From contig NZ_JAAZSQ010000001.1 of NCBI RefSeq assembly GCF_012395835.1, positions 222,243-286,242 of the forward strand: 64,000 bases of DNA, written 5' to 3'. This DNA is from Arthrobacter mobilis. Its GTDB lineage: Bacteria; Actinomycetota; Actinomycetes; Actinomycetales; Micrococcaceae. Within the stretch, counting starts at the first letter, position 1. Each line of letters starts with the position of its first letter. This document shows positions 7,488 through 15,758 of this stretch, piece by piece. A program made the position numbers and the translations under genes. The notes under the pieces were generated by a model. It made no database searches. It had not been told where the DNA came from and was given only the letters and a program-made list of their open reading frames with translations.

Positions 7488-10154
7488 ATGGACGCGGTGC
7501 GCCAGGACCATCTCGTCGTCGAACTGGCACGGATCGGCGCCGGGATGCTGCCCGAGGTGGGTGGCAAGGCACTGAATCTGGGTCTGCTGATGGCTGCGGG
7601 GCTGCCGGTCCCGGGTGGCTTCTGCCTGACGACGGCGGCCTACCGCATCATGGCCGAGGCCATCGGCCTGGAAGGACCGGTGGAAGCGGCCGGGCAGGTG
7701 GATGCCGCCGATGGACCGGGCCTGGCCGAGGCGGCGGGCCGGGCGCGCGAGGCGGTCCTGGCCGCCGTCATTCCCGCCGAGGTGGCGGAGGCGGTCCGCG
7801 AAGCCTACGCGGAGCTGGGTCCCAATCTGCCGGTGGCCGTCAGGTCCTCGGCCACCGCCGAGGACCTGCCTGACGCAAGTTTCGCCGGGCAGCAGGACAC
7901 TTTCCTCAATGTTTCCGGCGCCGACGCCGTGCTGGAGGCCGTGCGCCGCTGCTGGGCATCGCTTTGGACGGACCGCGCGGTAGCCTACCGGGCCGCCCAC
8001 GGCATCGGGCAGCACAGCGTGGCCCTCGCCGTCGTCGTCCAGGAAATGGTGCCGGCGGCCGCTGCGGGCGTCCTGTTCACCGCCAACCCGCTCACCGGCA
8101 CGCGCCGGCAGGCGGTGATCGACGCAGTGCCGGGGCTGGGTGATGCAGTGGTCTCCGGCGCGGTGAACCCGGACCACTTTGTGCTGGACACCGCCAGCGG
8201 CCGGGTGCTGGAGCGGACCCTGGGCGGCCGGCAGGGCGACGGGCAGGAGCAGGGCGCGGCACGGGCCTGCATCTCGGACGCGCAGCTGCGCGAGCTCGCG
8301 GCGCTGGGGGCCAAGGCGGAGGAGGTCTTCGGCTGCCCGCAGGACCTGGAATGGGCAGCGGAGCAGGACGGGACCATCCGGCTCACCCAGTCCCGGGCCA
8401 TCACCACGCTGTACCCGGTGCCCGAGGCAGCGGTCCCGGCCGGGGGCACCCGGGTGTACCTGTGCGCGAGCCTGGCCCAGGGGCTCATCCGGCCGTTCAC
8501 CCCGATGGGCTTGGCCGCCATCACCTCGATGCAGGACGCCCGTACCGGCTGGCGGATCGCCGAAGGCGGCCAGCGCCCGTTCATCGACCTGACCCCGGTG
8601 GTGCGCAGCCGCAGCGGCCGGCGGACCATGCTCAGGATGTTCCGGGTGGCCGAGGCGCGCTCGGCAGCGCTGCTGCAGGGACTTTACGAGGATCCGCGGT
8701 TCTCCGTCATCCGCGGCAGCTGGTCCCCGAACCTGCTCTCGGGCAGCGACCTGAAGCAGGTGGGGCTCCTGCTGCTGCGGATCCTCGAGGCCGCCGCCCG
8801 GCCCCGGGCCGCGCTGAGCCGGATCCAGGCGCTGGGACACACCCTTGAACAGCGGCTGGAGCTGTCCGGGCCGGCCACGCCCGTGCAGCGGCTGGACTTT
8901 GTGGAACGGACCATGTCCACGGCCTTCAGGACCCTGGTGCCAGCGGTACTGCCGGCGCCGGCCACCGGGTTTGCCCTGCTCGGCCTGGCCCGCTGGCTGC
9001 TGCGCGGCATTGCCGAACCCGGCGAGCTGCAGACCGTGCTGCGGGGCCTGCCGCACAATGTCACCACGGAAATGGACCTGCAGCTGTGGCAGCTGGCCAC
9101 CAACGTCCGCAAGGATCCCGAATCGGTCCGGGTACTGGCCGATGAATCCGCGGCGGAACTGTCCCGCCGCTACCGCGCCGGCAGCCTGCCGGCGGTGCTG
9201 CAGGATCTGCTGGCTGGCTTCCTGGCCCGCTACGGGCACCGGGCGGTGGCCGAGATCGACCTGGGCATGCCGCGCTGGTCCGAGGATCCGGCACACCTGC
9301 TCGGGGTCGTCGCCAACTACCTGCGGACCACCGGCGCGCAGCCGGCCCCGGACGTCCAGTTCGCCCGCGCCGCCGGGCAGGCCGAGGAGAAGGTCGCCGA
9401 TCTCACCTCCCGCGCCCGGAGGCACAACCGGCTGCGCGGTGCCGCCGTCGGATGGTGCCTGCGGCGGACCCGCGCGCTGGCCGGCCTGCGCGAGCAGCCC
9501 AAGTTCTACATCATCCTCACCTTCGCCGCCCTGCGCCGCCAGCTCACCGCCGTCGGCGGGACGCTCGCCGCCGAGGGACGGATCGCTGCCGCGGAGGACA
9601 TCTACTTCCTGGCCCCGGATGAGGCCCGGGTGGGCCTGCGCGGGGCCGAGCTGAAGGATCTGGTGGCCCGGCGCCGGCGCAGCTACGAGCGCGAACTGCA
9701 GCGGCGCTATGTGCCCCGGCTGCTGCTCTCCGACGGCACCGACGTCGAAGCGGCGGCAGCGGCGTCCGGCGCGGCCGCAACGACGGCGGCCGGTACGGCG
9801 GGGGCAACGGCGCCGGGCGCGGCGGACCGGCTGGTGCTGGCCGGCAGCCCGGCCTCGGCCGGGACCGTGACCGGGAAGGCCCGCGTGATCCTGGACCCGG
9901 TCGGGGCCCGGCTGGAACCGGGGGAAATCCTGGTGGCGCCGTCCACCGACCCGGGCTGGACGCCGCTGTTCATGACGGCCGGTGCGCTGGTGATGGAGAT
10001 GGGCGGAGCCATTTCGCACGGGGCCGTAGTGGCCCGCGAATACGGCATCCCCGCCGTGGTCGGCGTACCGGATGCCACCCTGCAGCTGGCCACCGGCCAG
10101 ACCATCACCGTGGACGGTGCCGCCGGGACCGTCACCGCCGTGCCGGATGGGTAA
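7488..10154 (+). CDS. PEP-synthase-like phosphotransferase, rifampicin phosphotransferase (Rph) homologue
   Basis: An 888-residue three-part enzyme. Residues ~1-310 are a PPDK/PEP-synthase ATP-grasp domain (AVRSSATAEDLPDASFAGQ; TQSRAITTLYP). A central ~430-residue domain matches the drug-binding part of Rph-type enzymes. An Ala/Thr/Gly-rich linker (about residues 755-780) leads to the swivelling PEP-utilising domain with catalytic His844 in GGAISHGAVVAREYGIP. In Rph the histidine carries phosphate from ATP to rifampicin; here the substrate is unknown and could be a small molecule or pyruvate. Length fits Rph (about 860-890). The start could be GTG 7497, better spaced from AGGGAGAGG. It is followed 23 nt later by a PII gene. 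Confidence 0.8.
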   Translation: MDAVRQDHLVVELARIGAGMLPEVGGKALNLGLLMAAGLPVPGGFCLTTAAYRIMAEAIGLEGPVEAAGQVDAADGPGLAEAAGRAREAVLAAVIPAEVAEAVREAYAELGPNLPVAVRSSATAEDLPDASFAGQQDTFLNVSGADAVLEAVRRCWASLWTDRAVAYRAAHGIGQHSVALAVVVQEMVPAAAAGVLFTANPLTGTRRQAVIDAVPGLGDAVVSGAVNPDHFVLDTASGRVLERTLGGRQGDGQEQGAARACISDAQLRELAALGAKAEEVFGCPQDLEWAAEQDGTIRLTQSRAITTLYPVPEAAVPAGGTRVYLCASLAQGLIRPFTPMGLAAITSMQDARTGWRIAEGGQRPFIDLTPVVRSRSGRRTMLRMFRVAEARSAALLQGLYEDPRFSVIRGSWSPNLLSGSDLKQVGLLLLRILEAAARPRAALSRIQALGHTLEQRLELSGPATPVQRLDFVERTMSTAFRTLVPAVLPAPATGFALLGLARWLLRGIAEPGELQTVLRGLPHNVTTEMDLQLWQLATNVRKDPESVRVLADESAAELSRRYRAGSLPAVLQDLLAGFLARYGHRAVAEIDLGMPRWSEDPAHLLGVVANYLRTTGAQPAPDVQFARAAGQAEEKVADLTSRARRHNRLRGAAVGWCLRRTRALAGLREQPKFYIILTFAALRRQLTAVGGTLAAEGRIAAAEDIYFLAPDEARVGLRGAELKDLVARRRRSYERELQRRYVPRLLLSDGTDVEAAAAASGAAATTAAGTAGATAPGAADRLVLAGSPASAGTVTGKARVILDPVGARLEPGEILVAPSTDPGWTPLFMTAGALVMEMGGAISHGAVVAREYGIPAVVGVPDATLQLATGQTITVDGAAGTVTAVPDG

Positions 10155-10177
10155 GCCGGCCGACCAAGGAGCCCGCC

Positions 10178-10522
10178 ATGCAATTGATTACCGCCGTGAT
10201 CCAGCCCCAAAAGCTCGAGGACGTCAAGACCGCCCTGAAGGGGCTCGGCGTCAGCGGCATGACCATCGCCCCGGTTTCCGGCGTCGGCCGCCAGAGCGGC
10301 CACACCGAAAGCTACCGGGGCGCGGCCATCACTGTGGAAACGGTGCCCAAGGTGCGTCTGGACATCCTGGCCACGGACGAGGACGTGGAATGGATCATCA
10401 ACGAGATCGTGGCCGCGGCCCGCACCGGGCATATCGGCGACGGCAAGATCTGGGTGGTCCCGGCCACCCAGGTGATCAGGGTCAGCACGGGGGAGCGGGG
10501 CGAGCGCGCGATCCGGGCCTAG
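10178..10522 (+). CDS. PII-family signal protein lacking Tyr51
   Basis: A 114-residue PII (GlnB/GlnK) protein. PII trimers sense ATP/ADP and 2-oxoglutarate and bind targets through the T-loop. Visible motifs are GRQSGHTESYRG (base of T-loop), the C-terminal signature TGHIGDGKIWV and VIRVSTGE. Counting from Met1, Tyr46 is present but position 51, the uridylylation/adenylylation site, is Ile (codon 10328-10330). It therefore cannot be modified there like canonical actinobacterial GlnK. No amtB or glnD lies beside it; instead it follows the Rph-like gene by 23 nt with an AAGGAG ribosome site. It may be a stand-alone PII with a non-nitrogen target. Confidence 0.9.
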   Translation: MQLITAVIQPQKLEDVKTALKGLGVSGMTIAPVSGVGRQSGHTESYRGAAITVETVPKVRLDILATDEDVEWIINEIVAAARTGHIGDGKIWVVPATQVIRVSTGERGERAIRA

Positions 10523-10584
10523 AGTGTGCATGTGACGGTTCGCTACCGGCTACGGTGCCTGTTTGGCAGTCAGGGAGGACTGGG

Positions 10585-11055
10585 ATGGGAGCTCCACAGG
10601 TTCCGCGGCCTGCCTTGCGCAGGGACCGCTCGCTTTGGGCAGCCCTGATGATCGGCGTCGGCGTGATGGCAGCTGTCGACGAGATCATCTTCCACCAGGT
10701 GCTGGCCTGGCACCACTTCTACGACCGCTCGACCGGCGACATCGCGTTGCTCTCCGACGGGCTGCTGCACGCTGCCGAACTGTTCATCCTGGTGGCCGGA
10801 TTCTTTCTGCTGGCTGACACACACCGGCGCGGCACATACTCCCGGCAGGTCGCGCGGGCCGGGCTCTTCCTGGGCCTGGGCGGCTTCCAGCTCTTCGACG
10901 GCCTGATCAACCACAAGGTCCTGCAGCTGCACCAGATCCGCTACGGGGTCGACATCCTCCCGTATGACCTGATCTGGAATGCGGTCAGCCTGCTGCTGCT
11001 GGGCACCGGGGCCGTGCTGGCTGTCCGCGCCCGGCGGGCCCGGCCGAACGCCTGA
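10585..11055 (+). CDS. DUF2243 membrane protein
   Basis: A 156-residue protein with about four membrane segments. It matches the DUF2243 family by its IFHQVLAWHHFYD motif near the N-terminus and a second LINHKVLQLHQIRYG motif. Paired histidines in membrane helices suggest metal or heme contact, but no function is established. AGGGAGGA precedes the ATG by 6 nt. The next gene, a CtaG-type membrane protein, begins 3 nt downstream. DUF2243 and CtaG genes are commonly neighbours in actinobacteria (established context), which suggests a joint role in copper or cytochrome oxidase biology. Confidence 0.85.
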   Translation: MGAPQVPRPALRRDRSLWAALMIGVGVMAAVDEIIFHQVLAWHHFYDRSTGDIALLSDGLLHAAELFILVAGFFLLADTHRRGTYSRQVARAGLFLGLGGFQLFDGLINHKVLQLHQIRYGVDILPYDLIWNAVSLLLLGTGAVLAVRARRARPNA

Positions 11056-11058
11056 GCT

Positions 11059-11874
11059 ATGCACCAGCATGGCGGCGGCTTCGGCCTCGACGCTCTCTTC
11101 GCCCTTCCCTTGATGTTGGCGATCGGGTGCTACGTCGGGGCTGCGCTGCGGGTACGCCGGACCGGGCAGGGCTGGCCGATGAGCCGGATCCTGCTGTGGG
11201 CAGGCGGGACCGCTGCCGCGGCTGCCGGATTCGTCGGCCCGCTCGCGGCACGGGCATACACGGATTTCACCGCCCATCTGTTGTCCCACCTGCTGGTTGG
11301 CATGCTGGCCCCGCTTCTGCTGGTTCCTGCCGCTCCGGTCACCCTGGCCCTGCGGTCCCTGCCACCGGTGCCGGCCCGCAGGCTCGCGCACCTGCTCAAG
11401 AGCACACCGGTACGCATCCTCTCCCATCCCGTGACGGCGGGTGTGCTCAACGTCGCTCCGCTCTGGGTGCTCTATGCGACTCCTGCCGGCGCCCCGATGC
11501 TGGACAACCCGCTCGTGCACCTGGCCGTGCAGCTGCATTTCCTGGTTGCCGGATACCTTTTCACCGCTTCCATCATCGGCATCGATCCGTCCCCGCACCG
11601 GGCCGGGTTCGCCACCCGGACGGCGGTGCTGCTCCTCGCAGCCGCCGGACACGCCAGCCTGTCCAAATACATCTACGCCCATCCGCCAATGGGAGTACCT
11701 TCAGCGCAGGCGGAGGCCGGGGGCGTCCTGATGTACTACGGCGGAGACCTCATCGATCTGGCCCTGGTCACCGTGTTCTGCGCCCAGTGGTACCGGCAGG
11801 CGCGGCCGCGGAGCCCCGGGCAGGGACGGCCGGCAGCGCGCGGTATTCCAAGGCAGGGTGCCGGGCCGCCCTAA
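11059..11874 (+). CDS. CtaG (caa3-type) cytochrome c oxidase assembly factor
   Basis: A 271-residue polytopic membrane protein of the CtaG/caa3 assembly family. Features are the HLLSHLLVGMLAPLLL segment, LAVQLHFLVAGYLF, and conserved histidines in HAS and QLHF positions that could bind copper or heme. In Bacillus, CtaG helps insert copper in the caa3 oxidase. Here no oxidase subunits are nearby, so the partner is unknown. It starts 3 nt after the DUF2243 gene and is probably translated from the same mRNA. Confidence 0.85.
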   Translation: MHQHGGGFGLDALFALPLMLAIGCYVGAALRVRRTGQGWPMSRILLWAGGTAAAAAGFVGPLAARAYTDFTAHLLSHLLVGMLAPLLLVPAAPVTLALRSLPPVPARRLAHLLKSTPVRILSHPVTAGVLNVAPLWVLYATPAGAPMLDNPLVHLAVQLHFLVAGYLFTASIIGIDPSPHRAGFATRTAVLLLAAAGHASLSKYIYAHPPMGVPSAQAEAGGVLMYYGGDLIDLALVTVFCAQWYRQARPRSPGQGRPAARGIPRQGAGPP

Positions 11875-11884
11875 GATGGGTGCC

Positions 11885-12340
11885 ATGATCACCCCCGAAC
11901 TGGAGTACCTGGCAACGCTGACCATCAAGGTCGGCACCCCTGCCGAAATCGGGTCCACCCCGGCCGGCCGCCGGCGCATCATTCCGATCGAGGGCGGCAC
12001 TGTCGATGGCCCGGCCCTGAAGGGCAAGGTCCTGCCGTTGGGTGCGGATTACCAGCTGCTCAGGAGCGAGACGCTGACCGAACTGGAGGCGAAGTACGCC
12101 ATCGAAACCGACGGCGGCGAGCGGATTTACGTCGAGAACTTTGGGTTGCGTACCGGGTCCCGGGAGGACATCGAGCGCCTGGTGCGCGGCGAGAAAGTGG
12201 ACCCGGCGCGGATTTACTTCCGCTGCCTGCCGAAGTTCACCGCCTCCGGGGAATGGGAGTGGCTGAACTCGAAGATCCTGGTCGGCACCGGCGAGCGGCA
12301 CCCGGACAGCGTGGTGGTCAACGTCTTCGTGCTCAACTAG
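11885..12340 (+). CDS. DUF3237 family protein
   Basis: About 151 residues, soluble, matching the DUF3237 (UPF0311) family by its beginning LEYLATLTIKVGTPAEIGSTPAGRR, by IEGGTVDGPALKGKVLP and GADYQLLRS, and by its end FVLN. The family forms a lipocalin-like beta barrel of unknown function. ATG 11885 is chosen since family proteins begin just before this region; ATG 11876 would add three residues. It is followed by a strong hairpin shared with the convergent siderophore-binding gene. Confidence 0.8.
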   Translation: MITPELEYLATLTIKVGTPAEIGSTPAGRRRIIPIEGGTVDGPALKGKVLPLGADYQLLRSETLTELEAKYAIETDGGERIYVENFGLRTGSREDIERLVRGEKVDPARIYFRCLPKFTASGEWEWLNSKILVGTGERHPDSVVVNVFVLN

Positions 12341-12362
12341 GGTCCGGAGGCAAGGTCCGGGC

Positions 12363-12406
12363 GCACGGCGGCGCCGGTACCCGTCCGGGTGCCGGCGCCG
12401 CCGTGC
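12363..12406. terminator. Bidirectional hairpin terminator
   Basis: A 44-nt near-perfect inverted repeat. The 15-nt outer arms starting GCACGGCGGCG pair exactly, and an inner ACCCG/CGGGT pair closes a 2-nt loop. It lies between the convergent DUF3237 gene and the siderophore-binding gene, so it can stop transcription from both. There is no long T-tract. Confidence 0.8.
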
Positions 12407-12420
12407 AGGTGTCCCAGCCG

Positions 12421-13422
12421 TTACGGCAGCTGCGGGTCCACGCCGAAGTGCCCGGCCAGTTCGGTGATGGCGGCGTGCGCACCCTGGATGCTCACGGAGG
12501 CGACGAAGGTTTCGTCGTCGACCGTCACCACGTCGCCCTTGAGCCGCTTCCACAGCGGGTTGGACTCGAACTTCTCCTGCTGTGCCCGCGAGGCGTCGCC
12601 CTCGGCGCCGGCCGGGGCCCAGGTGCTGACCATGACCAGCCCGGCGTCGCCGTCGAGGATCTGCTCGGCCGAGAGCGGCACGAAGATCGACTCGGTGGTG
12701 TCCGGGGCGCCCTTCGGCCGGGGGATGCCCATGTCGGCCATGATCTCGCCGATGAAGGAGTCGGAGGAGTACAGGCGGGCGGTGTCTTCGCCGGCGAAGC
12801 GGATCAGCGAGTAGGTGGTCTCCGGCTTCTTGGCCAGGATCGCCTCGCCGACCTTCTTGGCGCGTTCCTCATAGGCGGCAACAGCTTCCTCGGCCTGCTC
12901 CTTCTTGCCCAGGGCCTCGCCCAGGAAGACGACGTTCTCCTTCCAGGTCGGGCCGGTGCTGACGGAGAAGATGGTGGGAGCGATCTTCGAGAGCTGGTCG
13001 TAGAGCGCCTCGTGCCGCACCTGGGCGGAGACGATCAGGTCCGGATCCAGTTCCAGGATCTTCTCCAGGTCGGGCTCGGCCAGCGTGCCCACGTTCACAG
13101 ACTCCGCGGTGGCTTCCTTGACGTCGCCCAGGTAGGGGGCGAACGGCTGGCCCGGATCCTGGCGGTACTCCACGTAGCCGGCCAGGTCCGCGTCCAGCAG
13201 CAGGGCGGCGTCGGAGTAGCTGGGGTCCAGGGCGACGACGCGGGTGGGCTTCGACTCGATGGTGGTCGATCCCATGGCGTGCTCCATGGTCAGCGGGTAG
13301 CCGGCCTCCCCGGCAGGGCTCTCGGCGGTGCCGCTGGTGGCCGGGGCGCTGCACGCGGCCGTGCCCAGCAGGGCGGCACCGGCGGCGACTGCCCAAAATT
13401 TCTTCAGGATGTGGGTTTTCAT
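12421..13422 (-). CDS. Iron-siderophore ABC transporter substrate-binding lipoprotein
   Basis: A 333-residue lipoprotein (signal MKTHILKKFWAVAAGAALLG, lipobox TAAC) of the FepB/FhuD class. The mature part has the class III binding-protein start (PLTMEHAMGSTTIESKPTRVVAL) followed by ALLLDADLAGY, ILELDPDLIV and the C-terminal AITELAGHFG helix. It should bind a ferric siderophore outside the membrane and hand it to the permeases encoded divergently downstream of 13555. A DtxR/IdeR-type box 32-50 nt upstream of the start suggests iron repression. Which siderophore is bound cannot be told from sequence. Confidence 0.9.
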   Translation of the reverse strand: MKTHILKKFWAVAAGAALLGTAACSAPATSGTAESPAGEAGYPLTMEHAMGSTTIESKPTRVVALDPSYSDAALLLDADLAGYVEYRQDPGQPFAPYLGDVKEATAESVNVGTLAEPDLEKILELDPDLIVSAQVRHEALYDQLSKIAPTIFSVSTGPTWKENVVFLGEALGKKEQAEEAVAAYEERAKKVGEAILAKKPETTYSLIRFAGEDTARLYSSDSFIGEIMADMGIPRPKGAPDTTESIFVPLSAEQILDGDAGLVMVSTWAPAGAEGDASRAQQEKFESNPLWKRLKGDVVTVDDETFVASVSIQGAHAAITELAGHFGVDPQLP

Positions 13423-13453
13423 ACGGCTCTCTTTCGGAAGTTCTGCGGCGTGG

Positions 13454-13472
13454 TTAGGTAAGGCTAAGCTCG
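13454..13472. promoter_or_regulatory. Candidate IdeR/DmdR1 (DtxR-type) iron box
   Basis: The 19 bases beginning TTAGGTAAGGCTAAG match the DtxR/IdeR consensus TTAGGTTAGGCTAACCTAA at 15 of 19 positions. The site lies in the divergent promoter region between the siderophore-binding gene (start 13422) and the permease gene (start 13555), so one site could repress both operons when iron is plentiful. Confidence 0.75.
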
Positions 13473-13554
13473 GATCCGTCGTAGACTGTAGCAGCAGTTT
13501 TGAATTACGCACCACGACCCTGACGTAATATCCCCGACGCATGAGTAGGACCCC

Positions 13555-14667
13555 TTGAAAACTTCGGGAACGCTGCGGCGCAGTGCCGGCAGGGACACCC
13601 CGTCCCCGGAGGAACCGCCGGCGGAGGCGGCTCCACCGAACGTACCGGGTGGCCGGCAGGCAGCGCGCCCGGCGCGCCGACGTTCCGGCCCCCGCTGGCT
13701 GGCTGCGGCGGTGCTGCTGCTGGCGGTGGGCGCCGCGGCCAGTGTCTGCGTGGGGAGCGAGCCGTCCTCGCCGGCGCAGATCTGGCACGCGCTGTTCACG
13801 CCGTCGGGCACCACCATGGATGTGACGATCCGGGAACTGCGCTGGCCGCGGACGCTGACCGGCATCGCCGCAGGCATCTGCCTCGGCGTGGCCGGGACGC
13901 TCACGCAGGGGCATACCCGCAACGCGGTAGCGGATCCGGGGCTGCTGGGCATCAACCAGGGCGCCGCGCTGGCGATCGTGGCCGTGACGGCGGTGGCCGG
14001 CCAGCAGCTGCCGCTGGTCCAGGCGGTGCTGGCCTTCGCCGGGGCCCTGCTGGCGAGCGTCCTGGTGTTCCTGATCGGCACGGCCTCGCGGCACGGGCAG
14101 ACGCCGGTCACGCTGGTGCTTGCCGGAGCTGCCGTCACGGCCCTGTGCACCGGCCTGGTGACCGGCATTGTGCTGCTGAATGCGGCGGCCCTGGACACGC
14201 TGCGCTTCTGGCAGGTCGGGTCGCTGGCCGTGCGCAATGACGCGCTCCCGGCGGTGTGGCCGTTCCTGCTGGCCGGGCTGCTGCTGGCGCTGCTGAACAT
14301 TCCGGCGCTGAACACGCTGGCGCTGGGCGAGGACACGGCCACCTCGCTGGGCACCTCGCTGCTGCGTGCCCGGTGCGCCGGCATCGCCGCCATCACCCTG
14401 CTGGCCGGAACCGCCGTGACCTTGGCCGGGCCGATCGCCTTCGCCGGCCTGCTGGTTCCGCACCTGGCCCGGGCGCTGGTCGGAGCCGACTACCGCTGGC
14501 TGGTGCCCGCCTCCGCCGTGCTTGGCGCGGCCCTGCTGCTGCTCGCCGACACTGCCGGGCGGGTCATCGCCCGTCCGGGCGAACTGTCCGTTGGTGTGGT
14601 GCTGGCCGTGATCGGCGCGCCGTTCTTCGTCATCCTGGCCCGCCGGCGGAAGCTGGTGACCGTATGA
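13555..14667 (+). CDS. FecCD-family iron-siderophore permease (first subunit)
   Basis: A 370-residue permease of the FecCD family with about nine or ten membrane segments. Recognisable motifs are RWPRTLTGIAAGICLGVAGTL, the NAVADPGLLGINQGAAL segment, and AGPIAFAGLLVPHLAR near the C-terminus, which contacts the ATPase. The annotated start is TTG at 13555 after AGTAGGA; a long Pro/Arg-rich N-tail precedes the first helix, so a later start is possible. Its stop overlaps the next permease gene by 4 nt. It probably pairs with that permease as a heterodimer. Confidence 0.88.
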   Translation: MKTSGTLRRSAGRDTPSPEEPPAEAAPPNVPGGRQAARPARRRSGPRWLAAAVLLLAVGAAASVCVGSEPSSPAQIWHALFTPSGTTMDVTIRELRWPRTLTGIAAGICLGVAGTLTQGHTRNAVADPGLLGINQGAALAIVAVTAVAGQQLPLVQAVLAFAGALLASVLVFLIGTASRHGQTPVTLVLAGAAVTALCTGLVTGIVLLNAAALDTLRFWQVGSLAVRNDALPAVWPFLLAGLLLALLNIPALNTLALGEDTATSLGTSLLRARCAGIAAITLLAGTAVTLAGPIAFAGLLVPHLARALVGADYRWLVPASAVLGAALLLLADTAGRVIARPGELSVGVVLAVIGAPFFVILARRRKLVTV

Positions 14668-15758
14668 GCACGTCCGTCGCCGACCGGCCGCAGGCGGCCT
14701 TCCGTTCCGTCCGCGTGCTGCGGCTGGGCCCGGTGTCCGTCCGCTTCCGGCCCCGCGGGCTGGCCGTGGGCGCGGTGCTGCTGGTGCTGCTGGTCGCGGC
14801 CATGGCCGTGCACCTGGCCCACGGCGGAACGGCGCTGGCCTACCCGGACGTACTGCGGGCCATGTTCGGGGACGCCACGGATGCGAAGATCCACCTGGCG
14901 GTCACCGAATTCCGCGCGCCCCGGATGGTGGCGGCGGTCATTGCCGGCAGTTGCCTGGCCGCAGCCGGGGCGGTCACCCAGACGGTGGCGCGCAACCCGC
15001 TGGCCAGCCCGGACGTGCTCGGGGTGACCGCCGGGGCGTCCCTGGGAGCCGTGGCGGTGCTGATAGCCGCCGGCGGCGGGGCCGCGGGCCTGAGCGGAGC
15101 GGCGGCCGTCGTCGGCATGCCGCTGGCCGCCTTCGCCGCCGGCGTGGCCAGCGGTGTGGCCGTCTACCTGCTGGCCTACCGGGGCGGGATCGACAGTTAC
15201 CGGCTGGTGCTGGTGGGCCTGGGCATCAACGGCTTTGCCGTCAGCCTGACCACCTGGCTGCTGACCCTGGGTGACGTCACCAGCGCGGCCCAGGCGCTGA
15301 CCTGGATGATGGGCTCGCTCAACGGCAAGGACTGGCCGCTGGTGGCGCCGATGCTCGGCCTGGCCGCCGGCCTGCTGACCGCCGCCGCCGCCGGCGGCAG
15401 CCGGCTGCTGCTGGCCAGCCTCGGTGACGACACCGCCGTCGGCCTGGGCACCCGCATCGGCGCCGTCAGGCTCACCATGCTCAGCATTGCGGTGCTGCTC
15501 GCCTCGGTCGGCACCGTGGTGGCGGGCCCGCTGGTGTTCGTGGCGCTGGCCAGCCCGCAGATCGCCCGGATCCTCACCGGGGCAGTGGTCCCGCCGGTGG
15601 CCGCCTCGGCGCTGACCGGGGCCGTCTTCGTGCTGCTGGCGGACACCGCCGCGGCCAACGCCCTGGCACTGCCGCTGCCGGTCGGCGTGGTCACGTCGGT
15701 GGTGGGCGCCCCGTACCTGATCTACCTGATTCTGCGTTACCAAAGGAGGCTCACGTGA
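14664..15758 (+). CDS. FecCD-family iron-siderophore permease (second subunit)
   Basis: A 364-residue FecCD permease, paralogous to the preceding gene. It has the family motifs RAPRMVAAVIAGSCLAAAGAVTQ, NPLASPDVLGVTAGASLGA and GPLVFVALASPQIAR, and ends with the GVVTSVVGAPYLIYLIL helix. Start ATG overlaps the upstream stop (ATGA), and its own stop overlaps the ATPase start (GTGA), so the three transport genes are very probably co-translated. Confidence 0.92.
   Translation: MSTSVADRPQAAFRSVRVLRLGPVSVRFRPRGLAVGAVLLVLLVAAMAVHLAHGGTALAYPDVLRAMFGDATDAKIHLAVTEFRAPRMVAAVIAGSCLAAAGAVTQTVARNPLASPDVLGVTAGASLGAVAVLIAAGGGAAGLSGAAAVVGMPLAAFAAGVASGVAVYLLAYRGGIDSYRLVLVGLGINGFAVSLTTWLLTLGDVTSAAQALTWMMGSLNGKDWPLVAPMLGLAAGLLTAAAAGGSRLLLASLGDDTAVGLGTRIGAVRLTMLSIAVLLASVGTVVAGPLVFVALASPQIARILTGAVVPPVAASALTGAVFVLLADTAAANALALPLPVGVVTSVVGAPYLIYLILRYQRRLT

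Noticed and set aside
7335-10019. Very long minus-strand frame (about 894 codons) opposite the Rph-like gene
   Set aside because: Translation is Gly/Arg/Gln/His-rich without domain signals; the plus-strand product has clear catalytic motifs.
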